Below are positions 44,770 through 56,599 of a DNA stretch of 64,000 bases, piece after piece; position 1 is the first letter of the stretch; each line of letters starts with the position of its first letter. Origin of the DNA: Talinum fruticosum (lineage: Eukaryota > Streptophyta > Magnoliopsida > Caryophyllales > Talinaceae); NCBI GenBank assembly GCA_021018815.1, contig JAITYX010000007.1:6077001-6141000 (forward strand), read 5' to 3'. The position numbers and the translations under genes are program-made. The notes beneath the pieces are model-generated. The model did no database searches, was not told the DNA's origin, and was given only the letters and a program-made list of their open reading frames with translations.

Positions 44770-45302
44770 AATGGCTTAGAACAATGGAGAGTTTGATGAT
44801 GGAAGATCATCTACTGGACCATCTAAGTTCAAGGGGTTGAACTTTGCACATTAGAAGAAGATGATGGAATGTTTTCTAATGGATAATAATGAAGAAGTCC
44901 GGAACATCATCAAGAATGGGAACTTCGTTCCAACAAAGATGTAAGGTATAAGATCCGTGCCTAAAGAGAAATCCGAGTACACCACTAAAGAGATTGAGAA
45001 GTTCGGAAAGAACTTAAGAGATATGAATACACCGATGTGTGCTATCAGCTCGGAAGAATACAACAGAGTGTCGGCCTATGACACAGTCAAAGAGATGTGG
45101 GACACGCTTGTCAACACCTATGAAGGAACAAGTCAAGTGAAGCAGGTGAAGATAAGTTAATATCTTCACAAGTACGAGCTATTTAAAATGGAGGCGAAGA
45201 AAACATCTCTCGGATGTACGCTTGGTTAATTGAGATTACTAAGAATCTCAAGTCTCCGAGTAGAAAAATATCTCACGAGGAAATGGTAAGAAAATTATGA
45301 GA
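44770..45302 (+). pseudogene. gag: Copia gag, N-terminal part only (element E)
   Basis: From the ATG at 44770, after an early stop, it reads NNGEFDDGRSSTGPSKFKGL. The open stretch 44957-45160 gives EKSEYTTKEIEKFGKNLRDM, CAISSEEYNRVSAYDTV, WDTLVNTYEGTSQVKQVKIS, the UBN2-type gag block. It stops being gag at about 45300, where the sequence switches to the pyrimidine-rich aORF leader. Zinc knuckle and coiled coil are lost. Confidence 0.78.
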
Positions 45303-45405
45303 AGTCTCTCAAATTTCTCTCGCTCACTCGTGATCTTTATCCGATTCTCAAATCTCTATTCTCTACCTTCTCTCTATTCCGTCAATTACACTCTACTCTT
45401 TGAAC

Positions 45406-47020
45406 ATGCCTAAGACAAGAGCTGCTTAAGAAAGAGGTTCGGCCACCAAGAAGGCCAGAACTAAGTCTACTCTTATTAAGGCCTCACAAGGAAAAGGCAA
45501 AGAGCCCGCCTTAGATTCACCAAAACACTTTGTCGCAGAACACTTTATACTTGGACGACAAGTTTTTCCCTAAAACTTCTTTTTCTTGGTTGAAACACAT
45601 GGTCAAAACTAGTGTGTACAACTACCTTTGCTTCGTGAGTACATCTATCCATACCTAGTATTTAAATTCTATGCTCACATGACTTCCTCAGGGCGTCATC
45701 ACCTCTCCGGTCCAAGGTAAGACCGTTCGCATCAATCTTCATTTACTTCACATAATTTTTGATATGAAGGCTCTCTTTCTCAACTCTAATCCTGTTCTAA
45801 AGTCGCGGACGACTTCTTTGAAAAATATGCTAAAGAGGTTCTTAAGTCCGGAAAGAACTTTTCACGTGACTCGGATGAAATAAGAAGCTAGGCTTCTTTG
45901 TTTTATTATGATGAGAACTTTCTTCTCTCATCACCCGTGTAAAGAGAACCCCAACTCCAAAGTTCTCAAAGTTCTCTACGACATTCTTGAGGGCTACGAA
46001 GTAGACCTCTTTCCTTTCATTCTAGAGCATATGACCATTGTGCCTGTTAGCTCTAAGAAGTCGGCTCCATATCCTTTCAGGGCACTTCGACCACTTGTTT
46101 TCAATTAGTTTAAAGTCCCTCTCCTTCGACCCCAATGCTTGCTTGGAACCTGCTGTCTATCTTGGCAGGATCGAGCTCACTGGTCTAGGATACCAGGAAG
46201 TTCAACCTAGTGTTTGGATTCATGCATCCGAGTTACCACCTCCTCCTCCTCTACCTTAGACTCGGACAATTCTAGAGGTACCACTATTACCTGTTGGACC
46301 TTCCGCTTCTCAACCTTTTCCCTCTATTGAGCTACTTCAAGAAATAGCCAACAAGTTTGTCTCTGTGGTTGAAGAGTTGCAATCAACTTCGAGGTCGTTC
46401 AAGGGATTTATTCCAACCCCGCTTCGATGTAGAAACAAGCACGGTCTCAGCTCAAAGAGAACCAAGAACTGATTATGAGCTCAAGGAGGTCATCAAGGAA
46501 CAATGAGAACAGATCGGACACCTCCAAGAGCGTAGGTCTAAGGTAGCCGAGGACTCGGAATCATCCGACACTTCGAGTAGTCCTCCAGTCTCTCCAAGTC
46601 AAAATTAATAGAAGCTGAAGAGGAAGTTGTAGTAGTAGAAAAAGAACAAGGAAATGCTAAAGAAGGAGAAGAAGAAATAGAATAAGAAGAAGGTGGCTAG
46701 CCCGAGGACTAGGGCAATAAAGAGCTCGAGGTGATCTCCTCGTATCACACTTGGAGTGCCTTAGAAAAGGCTGGCGAAGCTGGTCAATCCAAAGCCCCTG
46801 CCTCAAAATCCCAGACCAGCACCTGTCTTTGAAGAAGAAGAAGAAGAGGAGGAGGAAGATATGCCTTTGGATCATAAAGTCAGGATCTCTCCACTTCCGG
46901 ACGTACCCATTCTCGCAGCCTCATCACCCAGTTGTTTCAACACAAGCTTATAGACGTAGGCGCACAGCGACGTTCTTCGAGACAGACTCGCTCCTCCCTT
47001 TTGGATATTTCAAACTCAAA
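45406..47020 (+). pseudogene. Sirevirus accessory ORF (element E)
   Basis: ATG at 45406 (MPKTRAA, stop). A basic head SATKKARTKSTLIKASQGKG is followed by a segment matching the FPTTKFSW and YPELVFEFY regions of F (about 45555-45690). The block KENPNSKVLKVLYDILEGYE and VDLFPFILEHM is at about 45940-46035. A coiled-coil stretch with QERRSKVAEDSE and SSDTSSSPPVSPS lies at about 46520-46600, followed by a Lys/Glu-rich tract and a Pro/Ser tail with YRRRRTATFF near 46955. The order equals that in B and F. The internal TATA box of those copies is missing here because the gag junction falls downstream of it. Frameshifted. Confidence 0.6.
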
Positions 47021-47457
47021 TTTTATTTTTTATCCAACATCTTGTGGACCTACTTGCTCTTTCCTCCCTCCTTTTTTTTTTTTTTTTTGCTGAAATGCAT
47101 AGGGGAGAGAAATAGATTGAAAATTATATGTTTGGTTTAGAGGAGTTTCCCTTTGTTTTTTTTTTTTTCGAGTTTATCTTATTTTTTGTATGTATGTTTC
47201 TTGCAATTAATGAAATATATATTTCTAAGCACACTTGTTTCTAAGTTATACTTGCTTTTGCTCTGATATTTGACTCTTTAACATCTTTGCTCTGATTTCT
47301 TCAAGAAACATATTCCGAGTTATGTTTTGATATGAACTAAACTTATATAAATATCTTATACTCGATTGATATTTTCTTTTGCTCGATCAATGTGTTATGA
47401 AAACTTAACTGTTTGAACCGATAAGTTTCTATCTTAAGGATGGAATTCCTTTCATCA
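47021..47457 (+). other. 3' non-coding region of element E
   Basis: Contains ATGCATAGGGGAGAG (about 47095) and TTAGAGGAG (about 47137), extra polypurine-like blocks, and AT-rich sequence without frames. Confidence 0.55.
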
Positions 47458-47468
47458 AAAAGGGAGAT
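47458..47468 (+). other. Polypurine tract of element E
   Basis: AAAAGGGAGAT abuts TGAAGACTC of the 3' LTR, as in B and F. Confidence 0.78.
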
Positions 47469-48908
47469 TGAAGACTCAAGCATAACACTCTATCTCTATT
47501 AGGTATTGATTCTAAGTCCTTCCGAGCCTTATAGAAACTTTTATCTAAGTTTTCATTTTGTTCGACCCACTTAGAAACCACTTTACTTGCATATCAATCT
47601 GAATTGTGTTTCGACCCATTCAGGCACAAATCAAAACTATCACATGAGTAAATAATTTCTCTAACACTTCTATTCTCGAGCACCGAGTTCATATTTCAAG
47701 TGAAAATGAATTACAACGTTAATTCTAATTTCTAAGTCGGTTTATTTATGGAGAACTATTTGTTTGATCAAGTTTATGTATCTTGATATTTTATTCTCTC
47801 TAAATTGATCATTTTAAGGATTGACTCAAGATGGAATATGAACCTAATGGATATTAGACTCAGAAAATTCCACTTTTTAGGCCAAAGATAATTAAGTGTT
47901 TAATTACTCGATTTAATTATTATCTCGTGCCTAATTTTGGACCAAATTATTTTTATACCTTGAGTACCACTTTGATTTGCTTTTGTAGGTTATTGAAACA
48001 AGCCTAATCTATATTTTGAAATACAAAAGCAACTAGTTTCTAGCCGTTAAACACCAACCGACAGAGATTAACTATTTCTAGACATGGCTCGGACACCGTG
48101 TTAGGGTTGTTTATTTCCAAAACTGGAAAACAACAACCTTGAGTCTAACGGTTGTTTCCAACTCAGTTTTCGATCATCACCAGATGATTGGACCATCTTT
48201 GGAGCCAAGAACCGTTACACAACATTCACATCTCAATGGATCTTTTATGAATGACTTAGACTAGCCGTTAGAACTGCTAATGAAGCTCACCTGTCCGTAA
48301 CAATTCTCAACGGTCATTCTCGCCTTGGTGCTTATAAATAGAAGTCATTCCAAAAGACATTAAGATTGCTAAACATATTGCTTAACATTCACTTAGTGCA
48401 TTCTTATTCAATATTCAGACTTACAACTCCAACTCTGTATTTTCTTACTCTTTGAGTTGTAAAGAAAATTTTGTAATCACTTACATTCTTCTCTTACTTT
48501 CTCTAAGTCCCTTGACTAAGTTGTAAGGGCTAACTCAGCTTAGTTGTCCCCGACTGTAAGGGTTAACTTAGTCAGGAAGTACTATATCGGATAAAGGAAC
48601 TTTTGAGTCTAGGAAAAACTTGTAAAGGAATTGTCTAAGGGAGCAATTCTAGTTAGAGTCGATCTTTTGTAGTTGAGGATTCAATTAGTGGATTTGACTT
48701 GGTTCTTGGATTATCACTGTCCATGTTTTCTTCCCCAGGAAGGTTTCCATGTATTTCCAAGTGTCTATCTTTCTAAGTCCAATCTAGACTCGGAAGTCGC
48801 TTTATATTCGATTCAGTGCAAAAGAGTTTGATTTTTCTTTAAAATCTTCCGTCACCCTATTCATCCACCCTCTCGGGGTGACTTAGCCTCTCCAAGAGCA
48901 AACCTTCA
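47469..48908 (+). repeat. 3' LTR of element E
   Basis: 1440 bp, TGAAGACTCAAGC...GCAAACCTTCA; TATA box TTATAAATAG at 48332-48341. Confidence 0.88.
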
Positions 48909-48913
48909 TAGAG
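48909..48913 (+). repeat. Target-site duplication of E, right (TAGAG)
   Basis: Matches 43526-43530. Confidence 0.88.
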
Positions 48914-49760
48914 GTTGCTGAATGTTAACATAGAGAGGTCAATAGCCTAGCTGCACGCTACTAAAATTTATTTAAGAGACACTCGAATGCTTGATGGTAT
49001 TATGATCTCTTAGCTCCTTTTCAGCTAATCCTCACTACAATACCGTTATCCATATCGATCTCCTAACCTTCATCATCTTGATACATCATCCTACTTCTAC
49101 CAAATTTACAAAAAGCCACTTTTAGTAAATGTTCATCCACCGTCACGCTTCCAAATTCGGTTCCGGATCAAGATCAACAGGTGTGACAACCTCGAGGGCA
49201 TTCATTTCCTATGCGGCCTCTAATGGTTTATTTAATTATCGTATTTTATTGCTTTCTGTATGGTGGATACAAACATGTAATCATTTTCAATTCCTTCCCG
49301 CCCGCTGTAATTTGTTTTTATCGCTTTCCTTTCTGCTTTCTTTACCGCTTTCCTTTAGCTTTCTTAGTTGTTTTATAGGTTTATTCACCTGCTTGGTTGA
49401 TTTAAATTCTCGTATTTGTATGCTGTATGCTTGCTTGAAACATGTTTCTTAAGCTCACGTCTCAAATTAGTAGAGGTCGTCTATTGATGGGCGGAATGGA
49501 AGGGCTTATCCCTACATTTCGTACCTTCGCCCCGAATCTAGTTTCGGATTTTAAACCGATGGAGTCAACTTTTAAAATACTTTCAAGCTTAGTTTTTCCA
49601 TACTAAGATTGGAAGAATCTTTCTTGATTTGTTAGTTTTTATTTCTCAAAACCGACTCGCGATTCTCCTTTTCCATTTTATTTCTCCTAAAAGTGCACCT
49701 CGGCATTTCTCATTTAAAATGGTAAAAATTAGGTTTTATTTCCGACAGCTCGAGCCATGT

Positions 49761-50690
49761 ACCAAGAATGACCCCTTCAGTCTTAGCCCATGGTAAGCGT
49801 CGGTGACTATACCGTGTTGGCTTTTGCCGGCGCCGGACAGTCACCAGGCAACGCTTTGGCCCAAAATCCTTGCGGCAGAGTGAATTTATTTTTTTGTTAT
49901 TTTTCTAAATTATGAAATAAAATCTCGAGGCTTCTAAAAATAATTTCTAAAATAAGATTAATAAAATCGCCAATCATTATTCCGATTAATCTATTCCAAA
50001 TTAAATTACAAAATTGAAAATCTCAATAAGTGGTGCATCTCCATTTCTAATAAACTTTCAAAATCGTCTTCAAAAAGAATATTCAAAAAGACACCCGACA
50101 TTCGTGGGGAACTACGGCTCTCCGACCAGCCCGAGGGTGGGCCGGGCCCGATGGGTAGCCGGTTCCTACAACATCCACCTGTTATTGCAGGTAAGCAATG
50201 CTAAAACATTCGGGAGTAAGCCGGTGGAGAAGGGCGGCGTCGACTGGGAAAGGTCGTCCGGCGCCGGTGAGCCCAAAAAGTTCTTGACTTTTCCCATTTT
50301 TTCTCCCTTTTGTTTTTATTTTGATTTTACTCGTGTTGGGCCACAAATTAGGATGAATCTTCTAGTCATGCAGGATACTATTAATCTTATTTTTATCCAT
50401 GTTGTACAGATCTGGCTGGTGGACACTTTGAGATGGTGCGGGGACCCGAAAAACTAGACCAGATACTTTGCTACCCAATTCTATCAGCGACGGTGACTTG
50501 CTTTGCTAACTTAGAGGGCAACATCCTAGTGGGAGAGTTAGTTTAAGGCTGGACGTCCTATCATATGGTACATCGAACACCTGGAGGGTGTACCAACTTA
50601 GGACACATACTGAGAGGCATCCTTTTGTATGTTTCTTGGGCCTTGAAACCAGTACATACTGTTTGCCTATAATTATCCAATATCTCTAAT
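49761..50690 (+). pseudogene. Second copy of gene b (DUF7745-like), + strand, partial
   Basis: From 50352 it reads DTINLIFIHVVQIWLVDTLR, then ARYFATQ-like, WES and AGRPIIWYIEHLEGVPT (about 50545-50600), EASFCMFLGLETSTY (about 50615-50655). This is collinear with gene b across the point where solo LTR S sits there. A likely intron (50191-50351, GTAAGC...AAATTAG) is at the same place as in gene b and, like it, contains GC-rich modules (GGCGGCGTCG, CCGGCGCCGG). The 5' part before 50100 is not clearly related. Many stops; a relic. Confidence 0.55.
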
Positions 50691-52085
50691 TTACTCAATT
50701 TAATAATATAAAGCATGCGACACTATAATTATGACTACAAAAATTCTCAAATCCAATATTAACAATCAAACAAAAAGTCTCAAATCCACATGAAACACAA
50801 ATACCAAATTTTAATTTTGAAACTTAAAATATCATGGAAAAAATTTGAAGAGAAAGTCCCAAATCCAACATTGACAATAAAATAGAAAGTCTCGGATCCA
50901 CAACTTGTCGCCCAATTTGGCTTAGTTTTGCCTTTGCCTCTACTCCACCAATCAACCTCTTCTAGATTCTGCCCAACAAAAAAAAAAACAAAAAAGAAAT
51001 AAATATTTGAGTAAGGATACAACCTAATTAAAAAGAGAGAAATATATATGATTTACACCGATACCTAACTAAAGGAAAATGGATTATTTGATGGGGTCTT
51101 CATCAATCACTCTTAATGTGATCAATTTGAAAATTACCTCTATCGCCCAAATCTAAACATCAAATACAAACAAAAGGTTAGAAACCATAAGCTAATATAT
51201 TATCATAAATTGGAAATGAAATATCAAATGAAAAAAATACATATGTAACATATGTTATATAATTACCGCTTTATATTTCTCCACATTATCTATAAGGATC
51301 AATGAAAACTTTGCACGCTCTCAACCAATCTTGAGTACAAATCAAAGTCTCCACAATTTTGAGAACCAAACTACTACAAAACTAATAGAGGACCTAACCG
51401 GATGTATTAAATGAAAGACTCATTTGACATAGTAGAAATACGCACAATTAGGATATCCCTAGCCATCACAACTAGCACTTTATAAGTGTCGCTATATTTT
51501 TGCACCACATCAAGATATCAAAAGTGACATTTACTTTTCCCTAAGAGGCATCTAGATACACATCTAACTCATTTTTTTCAACCATCACAACATCATTTCC
51601 CCATCGTCATGGTAGTGAGTATACAAGTCTTTAAGAGTATCATTACTCATAGACAGTTTTTAATGATCCACATGAGTGGAAAAAGAGAACCATCAAAATC
51701 ATCATTTTCAGTATTCATAGAAGAAGAATATGAAGATATAAGATTTTAACCACATTATGTAGATGATCATACACACTATCTCGCTATTCCAAAGTCATTA
51801 AGCAAAACGTTTTTAAAAGAGAACCTAACAAAAATCAATTTATAGTTGGGATAAAAAAAAAACCGCAATCAACACCATAAGATTAATCTACTCCCAATCT
51901 CCATAATAATCATCAATTTTTTTATGCATTGCCAAGGCCGTCTCACAAAGATTAGGACATGAGTCTTTCTCCCATTCCAAAAAATAGTAAGTATGGCCAA
52001 ACAAATTTGCAATGACGTACAAAATACTAGACATCCTCTTAGTAACTTCACAAAATTATTTCAAAAACCTTTCCAAGACTCAAGT
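50691..52085. other. AT-rich region, no feature recognised
   Basis: 1.4 kb without coding, LTR or terminal-repeat signals that I can support; only short chance frames. Confidence 0.5.
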
Positions 52086-52501
52086 TGTAATACCCGAAAA
52101 TTTCAGGTGCTTGCTTGCTAATGAATTAAGTTATTAAAAGTTAAGTCAAAAAACATTTCGAAATTATTTAATTAAGATGAATTAAATTTTTCCGAGTTGG
52201 AATTAAAACCCGAGCATGGGTTAGCTTAAATGGGCTTCTTGAAATTAAATTTGGGCTCAATTTCGTAAAGCCCAAGCCAGAAATTAAAATAAAAGGAAAA
52301 AGAAGATGAGAAAATGGGAAGGGGTGGCTAGCATTTTAAGGAGGACCTGGCAGATGATTAAAAGCAAAGAGGTTAGCGGTCCAATTAAACCTGGGCAGTA
52401 GATTAATTATGTGTAAGCAGGAAAAGAGGAGAGAGCGTGGGACTAGGATTAAGAACAAAAGAGGGGGAACGAAAGAAACGAAGGAGAGCGGAGAGGAAAG
52501 A
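52086..52501 (+). repeat. Chromovirus-type Gypsy LTR K, left part
   Basis: TGTAATACCCGAAAATTTCAGG is a typical start of Del/Tekay/Reina LTRs. After 416 bp, turning AG-rich, it is interrupted by element F and resumes at 63594. Confidence 0.65.
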
Positions 52502-54043
52502 TGAAGGTTTGCTCTTGGAGAGACTAAGTGACCCTAGAGGGGGTGAATATGGTGATGGGGAAATTTAAACAATTAATGGAAGAATAAAAACTAGATATGA
52601 CTCTAAGGAGAGTCTCGAGTCTAGATTGGACTCGGAAAAGTGCTTAACTCAGAAAGTTACGTGGAAACCCTCCCGGGGCGGAAAACCACGGACACTCGCT
52701 AATCCAAGCACCAAGTCAAATCCACTATTTTGAATCCAAAAATACAATAGAAAGACTTAACCAGAATTTCTCCCTTAGAAATTTCCTTACAAGATTTTCC
52801 TAGACTCAGAAATTCCCTTATCCGATCTAGTACGTCCTAACAGAGGTAACCTTTACAGCTAAGGACAATTGAGCTGAGTTAACCCTTACAGCTCTGTCAA
52901 GGGACCTTACTTAGAAAGTAATAATGAGTGTTTGTAACTGATTACAAGACCTTACAACTTAGAAAGATGTTAAATACAAAGTTGGAGTTGTAAGTAGAAG
53001 ATTGAGTATGAAATACAATGACTTTTTCTTTAGTGCGTGTATTGACAGCTTGGTTCAACAATCTTCAAGTCTTGAGAGTTGGCTTCTATTTATAGATAAC
53101 CAAGCGGATTAGCTGTTGTGACTATCTTCTGGTTGGAAGTCCTTTGTGACCATTGCGGTGGTCTTTATGAGTCACTCGGAAAATATCCGTTGAGGTGTGA
53201 ACATTGGACAACGGCTCTTGACTCCTTTGGAGCTCCCAATCCACCGGTGGTGTCCGAAAAGTAGGGTGGAAATCACCGTTGAGCTTAGCGTTGCAGATTT
53301 TCAGATTTAGAAACAGCACAACCCCGACAAAGTGTCCGGTCTTCGGTCAGAGGTAGAAAAAGCCTTGTCTCGCTGGTGATTTGACATCTTGAAGCTCGGT
53401 TACTTTTGTAATTCAAAAATAGGATAGCCTCGTTTGAATAACCTACAAAAGTAAATAAATTTAGTTCTCAAAGTATAAAATACTTTAGCCCAAGATTAGA
53501 CACAGATAATAATTTAATTAAGATAATTAAGGAGGTAATTATCTTAGTCCTAACATAGTGGAATTTTCTGAGTCTAATATCCATTATACTCAAGTTCCAT
53601 CCGAGTCGGTCTAGAAGTAAAGTAAGTCGGATACGGAACATTAGAGTAGAGAGACTTGATCTAGACTATCATTGTTCAAACCAAGCATGCTGACTTAGAA
53701 AGATGAATTAACATAGTAATTCAATTAAACTTAGAACATGAAGTCGAATCGAGTTTATGCACATTATAGCAAATGTTTGAACATGCGATAGGTTTGAGTG
53801 TTATCCGAGTGACTCGGAACTGTGTGTAAAAAAGTTAAGCAAGAGTATGCTTTCTAAGTAAGTCAGAATCAAGTGAGAACATATGCAATGATTTCGTAAC
53901 ACCGAGAAAAGATGCTATACCACTCAGAAAAGTTTCTAAGACACATAGAATGACTTATAATCAAAACCTTATAAGAGATGAAGTCTTATACCCGATTCCT
54001 TGATGGACCTCGGAATGATGTATATGTAAAGTCCGAGTCTTCA
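52502..54043 (-). repeat. 3' LTR of element F
   Basis: TGAAGACTCGGAC (minus, from 54043) to GCAAACCTTCA (52502). TATA box at 53086-53095 (+ CTATTTATAG). Confidence 0.88.
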
Positions 54044-54056
54044 ATCTCCCCTTTCG
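54044..54056 (-). other. Polypurine tract of element F
   Basis: Minus strand GAAAGGGGAGAT abuts the LTR. Two further purine blocks (GGCAAGAGGGAGAAT, TTAGGGGAG) lie at about 54435-54482. Confidence 0.75.
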
Positions 54057-54569
54057 ATGAAAGGCATTCCATACTTTGACAAAAACTTTGTTAGTGATAT
54101 AGATATGGTTTTTCATCCTTTCTCGAATGATAAGTCGAAAAACATGATAGAATTGTATAGAGTAGATACAGTGAATGAAGCTTATATTCTATCAGAGCAA
54201 ATAGGCTGAAATTGCATAAACAGAGCTAAAGTATCATAGTAAAAAAATACCGAGGAACAGAGCAATGATAGATCGAATTGAAACTCGAAGTAATAAACTC
54301 GAAATAATTGCTTTAAGTAGTAAACTCGAAATATTTGCAACTCGTAAGGCATTAAACATGATATAACAGGATTATTAATGAAATTTCATTATAATTTAAA
54401 CTAAAAAAATTTACACAAAAGAGGGTGAGAGAAACTCCCCTAAACAAGACAACAAATTTTTCTAACTATTCTCCCTCTTGCCTTTTAGCAAAACAAAAAA
54501 GGAAGAATGTATCAAGAAGATACGATTTGTATGTCCGGACAAAAAAAAAATTTAAAACAGCAAAAAAAA
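54057..54569 (-). other. 3' non-coding region of element F
   Basis: Between aORF and polypurine tract; purine blocks as noted, otherwise AT-rich with no frames. Confidence 0.5.
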
Positions 54570-54979
54570 ATTAGGATGGAGAAGAGGGATCGACTCGAGT
54601 CGAGGTTGGTGGACGAGCGGTGCGCCTCGCCGATATGATCCGGAAGACGTAGACGAATGAGGCAGGGGCAGCACCGGGATCTCCGGAATGGGCTCAGCTC
54701 CGAGTGGCTGACCTAGAACTAGGTCGTTTAGAGGCTCATCCTCCCGGAACTCGACCGATGGAGAGGTGTGCTCCGGCCGACCGGCTGCCGACCGATCATG
54801 GTCGGCAGGGTCTTCCGACCCACTCAAACTACTCGTCCGAGCTAATCATTTCCGGTTGAGGTTCCGGAGCACCTTGGCCCTCTCGTTGTTACTACTCGCT
54901 GCTTGTTCTCGCTTCTTTCTCCTCTTCCTCGGATGGAGTTGCTTCATCCACGAGCTCTTCTTCTTCTTCTTCTTCTTCT

Positions 54980-55026
<47 letters not shown>

Positions 55027-56285
55027 TTCTTCTTCTTCTTCTTCTTCTTCTTCTTCTTCTTCTTCTTCTTCTCCTCCTCCTTCTTCTTCGAGAGGAGGAG
55101 GATTTGGCTGGACTCGAGGATTCTTCGGATGTATCCGAGTCTACCGGATTTTGAGCCACCTTGGAGCGTCGTTCTCGAAAGAGCTCAATCAACTCCCTCT
55201 GCTCCTTAACCAGTGCCTTCATCTCGAGAAGCACGTCTTGCTGCTCTTGGATTTGGGATTGGGCTGTTTTCTAGTTAATGGTCATAGGTCGAAGGACAGT
55301 CCTAAATGACCGGAAGGTGTCCTTGAACTCGGTGGACACGAGGAAAGCTTGTCCATGATAGCGGTGGACAAGGCGGAAGAAAGAATTGAGAAACACCCGA
55401 GGTGCGGGCACCACCAGGTGGAGGAGGGAGAGATAGAGTGGGCTGAGTCCGAGGTGGAGAAGGGGGCCTCGGTTCCGAGCCGTGAACCCAAACACTGGAT
55501 GGGTCTCCTGGTATCCATACCTAAGGAGTTCCTTTTTGCCAACGACAATGGCAGCCTTCGTAACCGCGTTAGGATCCGAGGGAAGAGGAACTTTGAATTG
55601 TTTGAAGATAAGGGTGAGAAGAGCCCCGAAAGGAAGTGGGGTGTTCTTCTTGTTTCGAGTCCGAGTAGGCACAACCGCCATTTGCTCGACTATTGCAGAA
55701 AGAGGTTTACTTCGTAGCCCTCGAGTATGTCATACAAAGCTTTTAGATGCTTGGAGTTGGGGTCCTCCTTGCTAGAATGCTCGTGAGAAGAAAGTTCTCA
55801 TCAGCAGAAAACAAAGAAGGCGAGCTTCGATTTGAGTTGGGTCATGGAGAAGTTTTTGCGTGTTCCCGTGGAATTCTTTAGCGTACTTCTCAAAGAAGTC
55901 ATCAGCAACCTCATTGAAAGGTATGAGGTTGCTGTTCAAGAACATAGAAGATAATTTAAAGAGGCGGTGGAGAAGAGAGGTGTTAATGCGAACGGTTATG
56001 TTTTGAACTCGGAAGTGAGGATACCCTCAAAGTTGGAAAGATTTGAGTAGAACTCAAAAACGAGTTCTGGGTAAATGAAATTACTAAAACAGAGGAAATT
56101 ATAAACCCCTGTTGATTTGATATGGGCTAACCACGAAAACTTTGTGGTCGGGAAGAATTTGTCATCCAACGTAAGGTGTTGGGTGACAAGAGGTTTTGAA
56201 GAATTGGATGGGCCTTCTTGGCTTTTTGTACGAGGTTTCTTGGTGGCCGAACCAAGAAAATCGGAGTGGGAACCTCTTTTCGCAT
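54570..56285 (-). pseudogene. Sirevirus accessory ORF (element F)
   Basis: ATG at 56285, then a basic head FLGSATKKPRTKSQEGPSNS. Next LDDKFFPTTKFSWLAHIKST and IYPELVFEFYSNLSNFEG (about 56165-56030), which resemble the start of the 'putative plant transposon protein' family found in retroelement ORFs. Later blocks are PFGALLTLIFKQFKVPLPSD (about 55620-55560), RYGYQETHPVFGFTA, a C-terminal helical stretch LLEMKALVKEQRELIELFRE (about 55230-55170), SDTSEESSSPAKSSSS, a long purine-coded charged tract, and a tail with NDLVLGQPLGAEPIPEIP (about 54730-54680). Preceded by an internal TATA box. The 'envelope' label used for such ORFs is positional only, as no clear transmembrane anchor is seen. Confidence 0.62.
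54957..55092 (-). repeat. (GAA)n tract inside the F aORF
   Basis: About 130 bp of TTC units on + (GAA on -) with few CTC interruptions. In B the same place encodes a short Glu/Asp tract; here it is expanded and, depending on frame, reads poly-Arg, poly-Glu or poly-Lys. Confidence 0.92.
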
Positions 56286-56555
56286 GTTTGATGTGAAAAG
56301 AGAGAGATAGAGAGAGAGAGAAAGATGAACTTTTGTGTGAGAGAGAGAGAGATAGCTCTACGAAAGTGAGCGAGAAAAAGAAAATGAAGGAGTAGAAAGA
56401 GAGAGCCGAGAGTGACAAAGCTTACTTGAGATGAACTTCACTTAGCTTGAGAGTGACGAGAGTTTCTTTGATCGCAGAGAGCTTGCTCGAGTTTAAGTAA
56501 TTGAGAGAGTGAAAGTAAGTAGAGAGTAAAGTAACGAAATGAAGGAAAATAGTCG

Positions 56556-56565
56556 CTATTTATAG
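56556..56565 (-). promoter_or_regulatory. Internal TATA box ahead of the aORF (element F)
   Basis: Minus strand CTATAAATAG, about 270 bases before the aORF ATG and about 480 after the RNase H end. Box and flanks are conserved in B (8839-8848). Confidence 0.58.
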
Positions 56566-56599
56566 AGAAATAATCGTCCTTCGCATTCATTCTAACTCG

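Larger units (their letters stand above)
43531..48908 (+). mobile_element. Element E: Sirevirus derivative without pol, 5.4 kb
   Basis: LTRs 43531-44711 and 47469-48908 with TSD TAGAG. Inside: tRNA-Met primer site, the first ~530 bp of gag, then a direct jump to the leader of the accessory ORF, the aORF, and a polypurine tract. Protease, integrase, RT and RNase H are absent, so any movement would need enzymes from a relative such as F. Confidence 0.85.
42793..49760 (+). repeat. LTR of Tat-like Gypsy D, split by element E
   Basis: Starts T(C)GTAGATACCGAAAATGTG, where the extra C again turns CTG into CTCG. The left part (42793-43530) holds GC-rich tandem repeats and a TATA box. The right part (48914 to about 49760) has U5-like sequence including ACAGGTGTGACAACC, 'TATGCGGCC' and AAACCGACTCGCGATTCTCC, phrases known from Tat LTR ends. 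The exact right end is not determined. Confidence 0.62.

Noticed and set aside
54766..55234. Frames rich in poly-Phe, poly-Leu or poly-Arg on both strands
   Set aside because: All are readings of the (TTC/GAA)n tract; only the minus-strand aORF context around it has conserved blocks.
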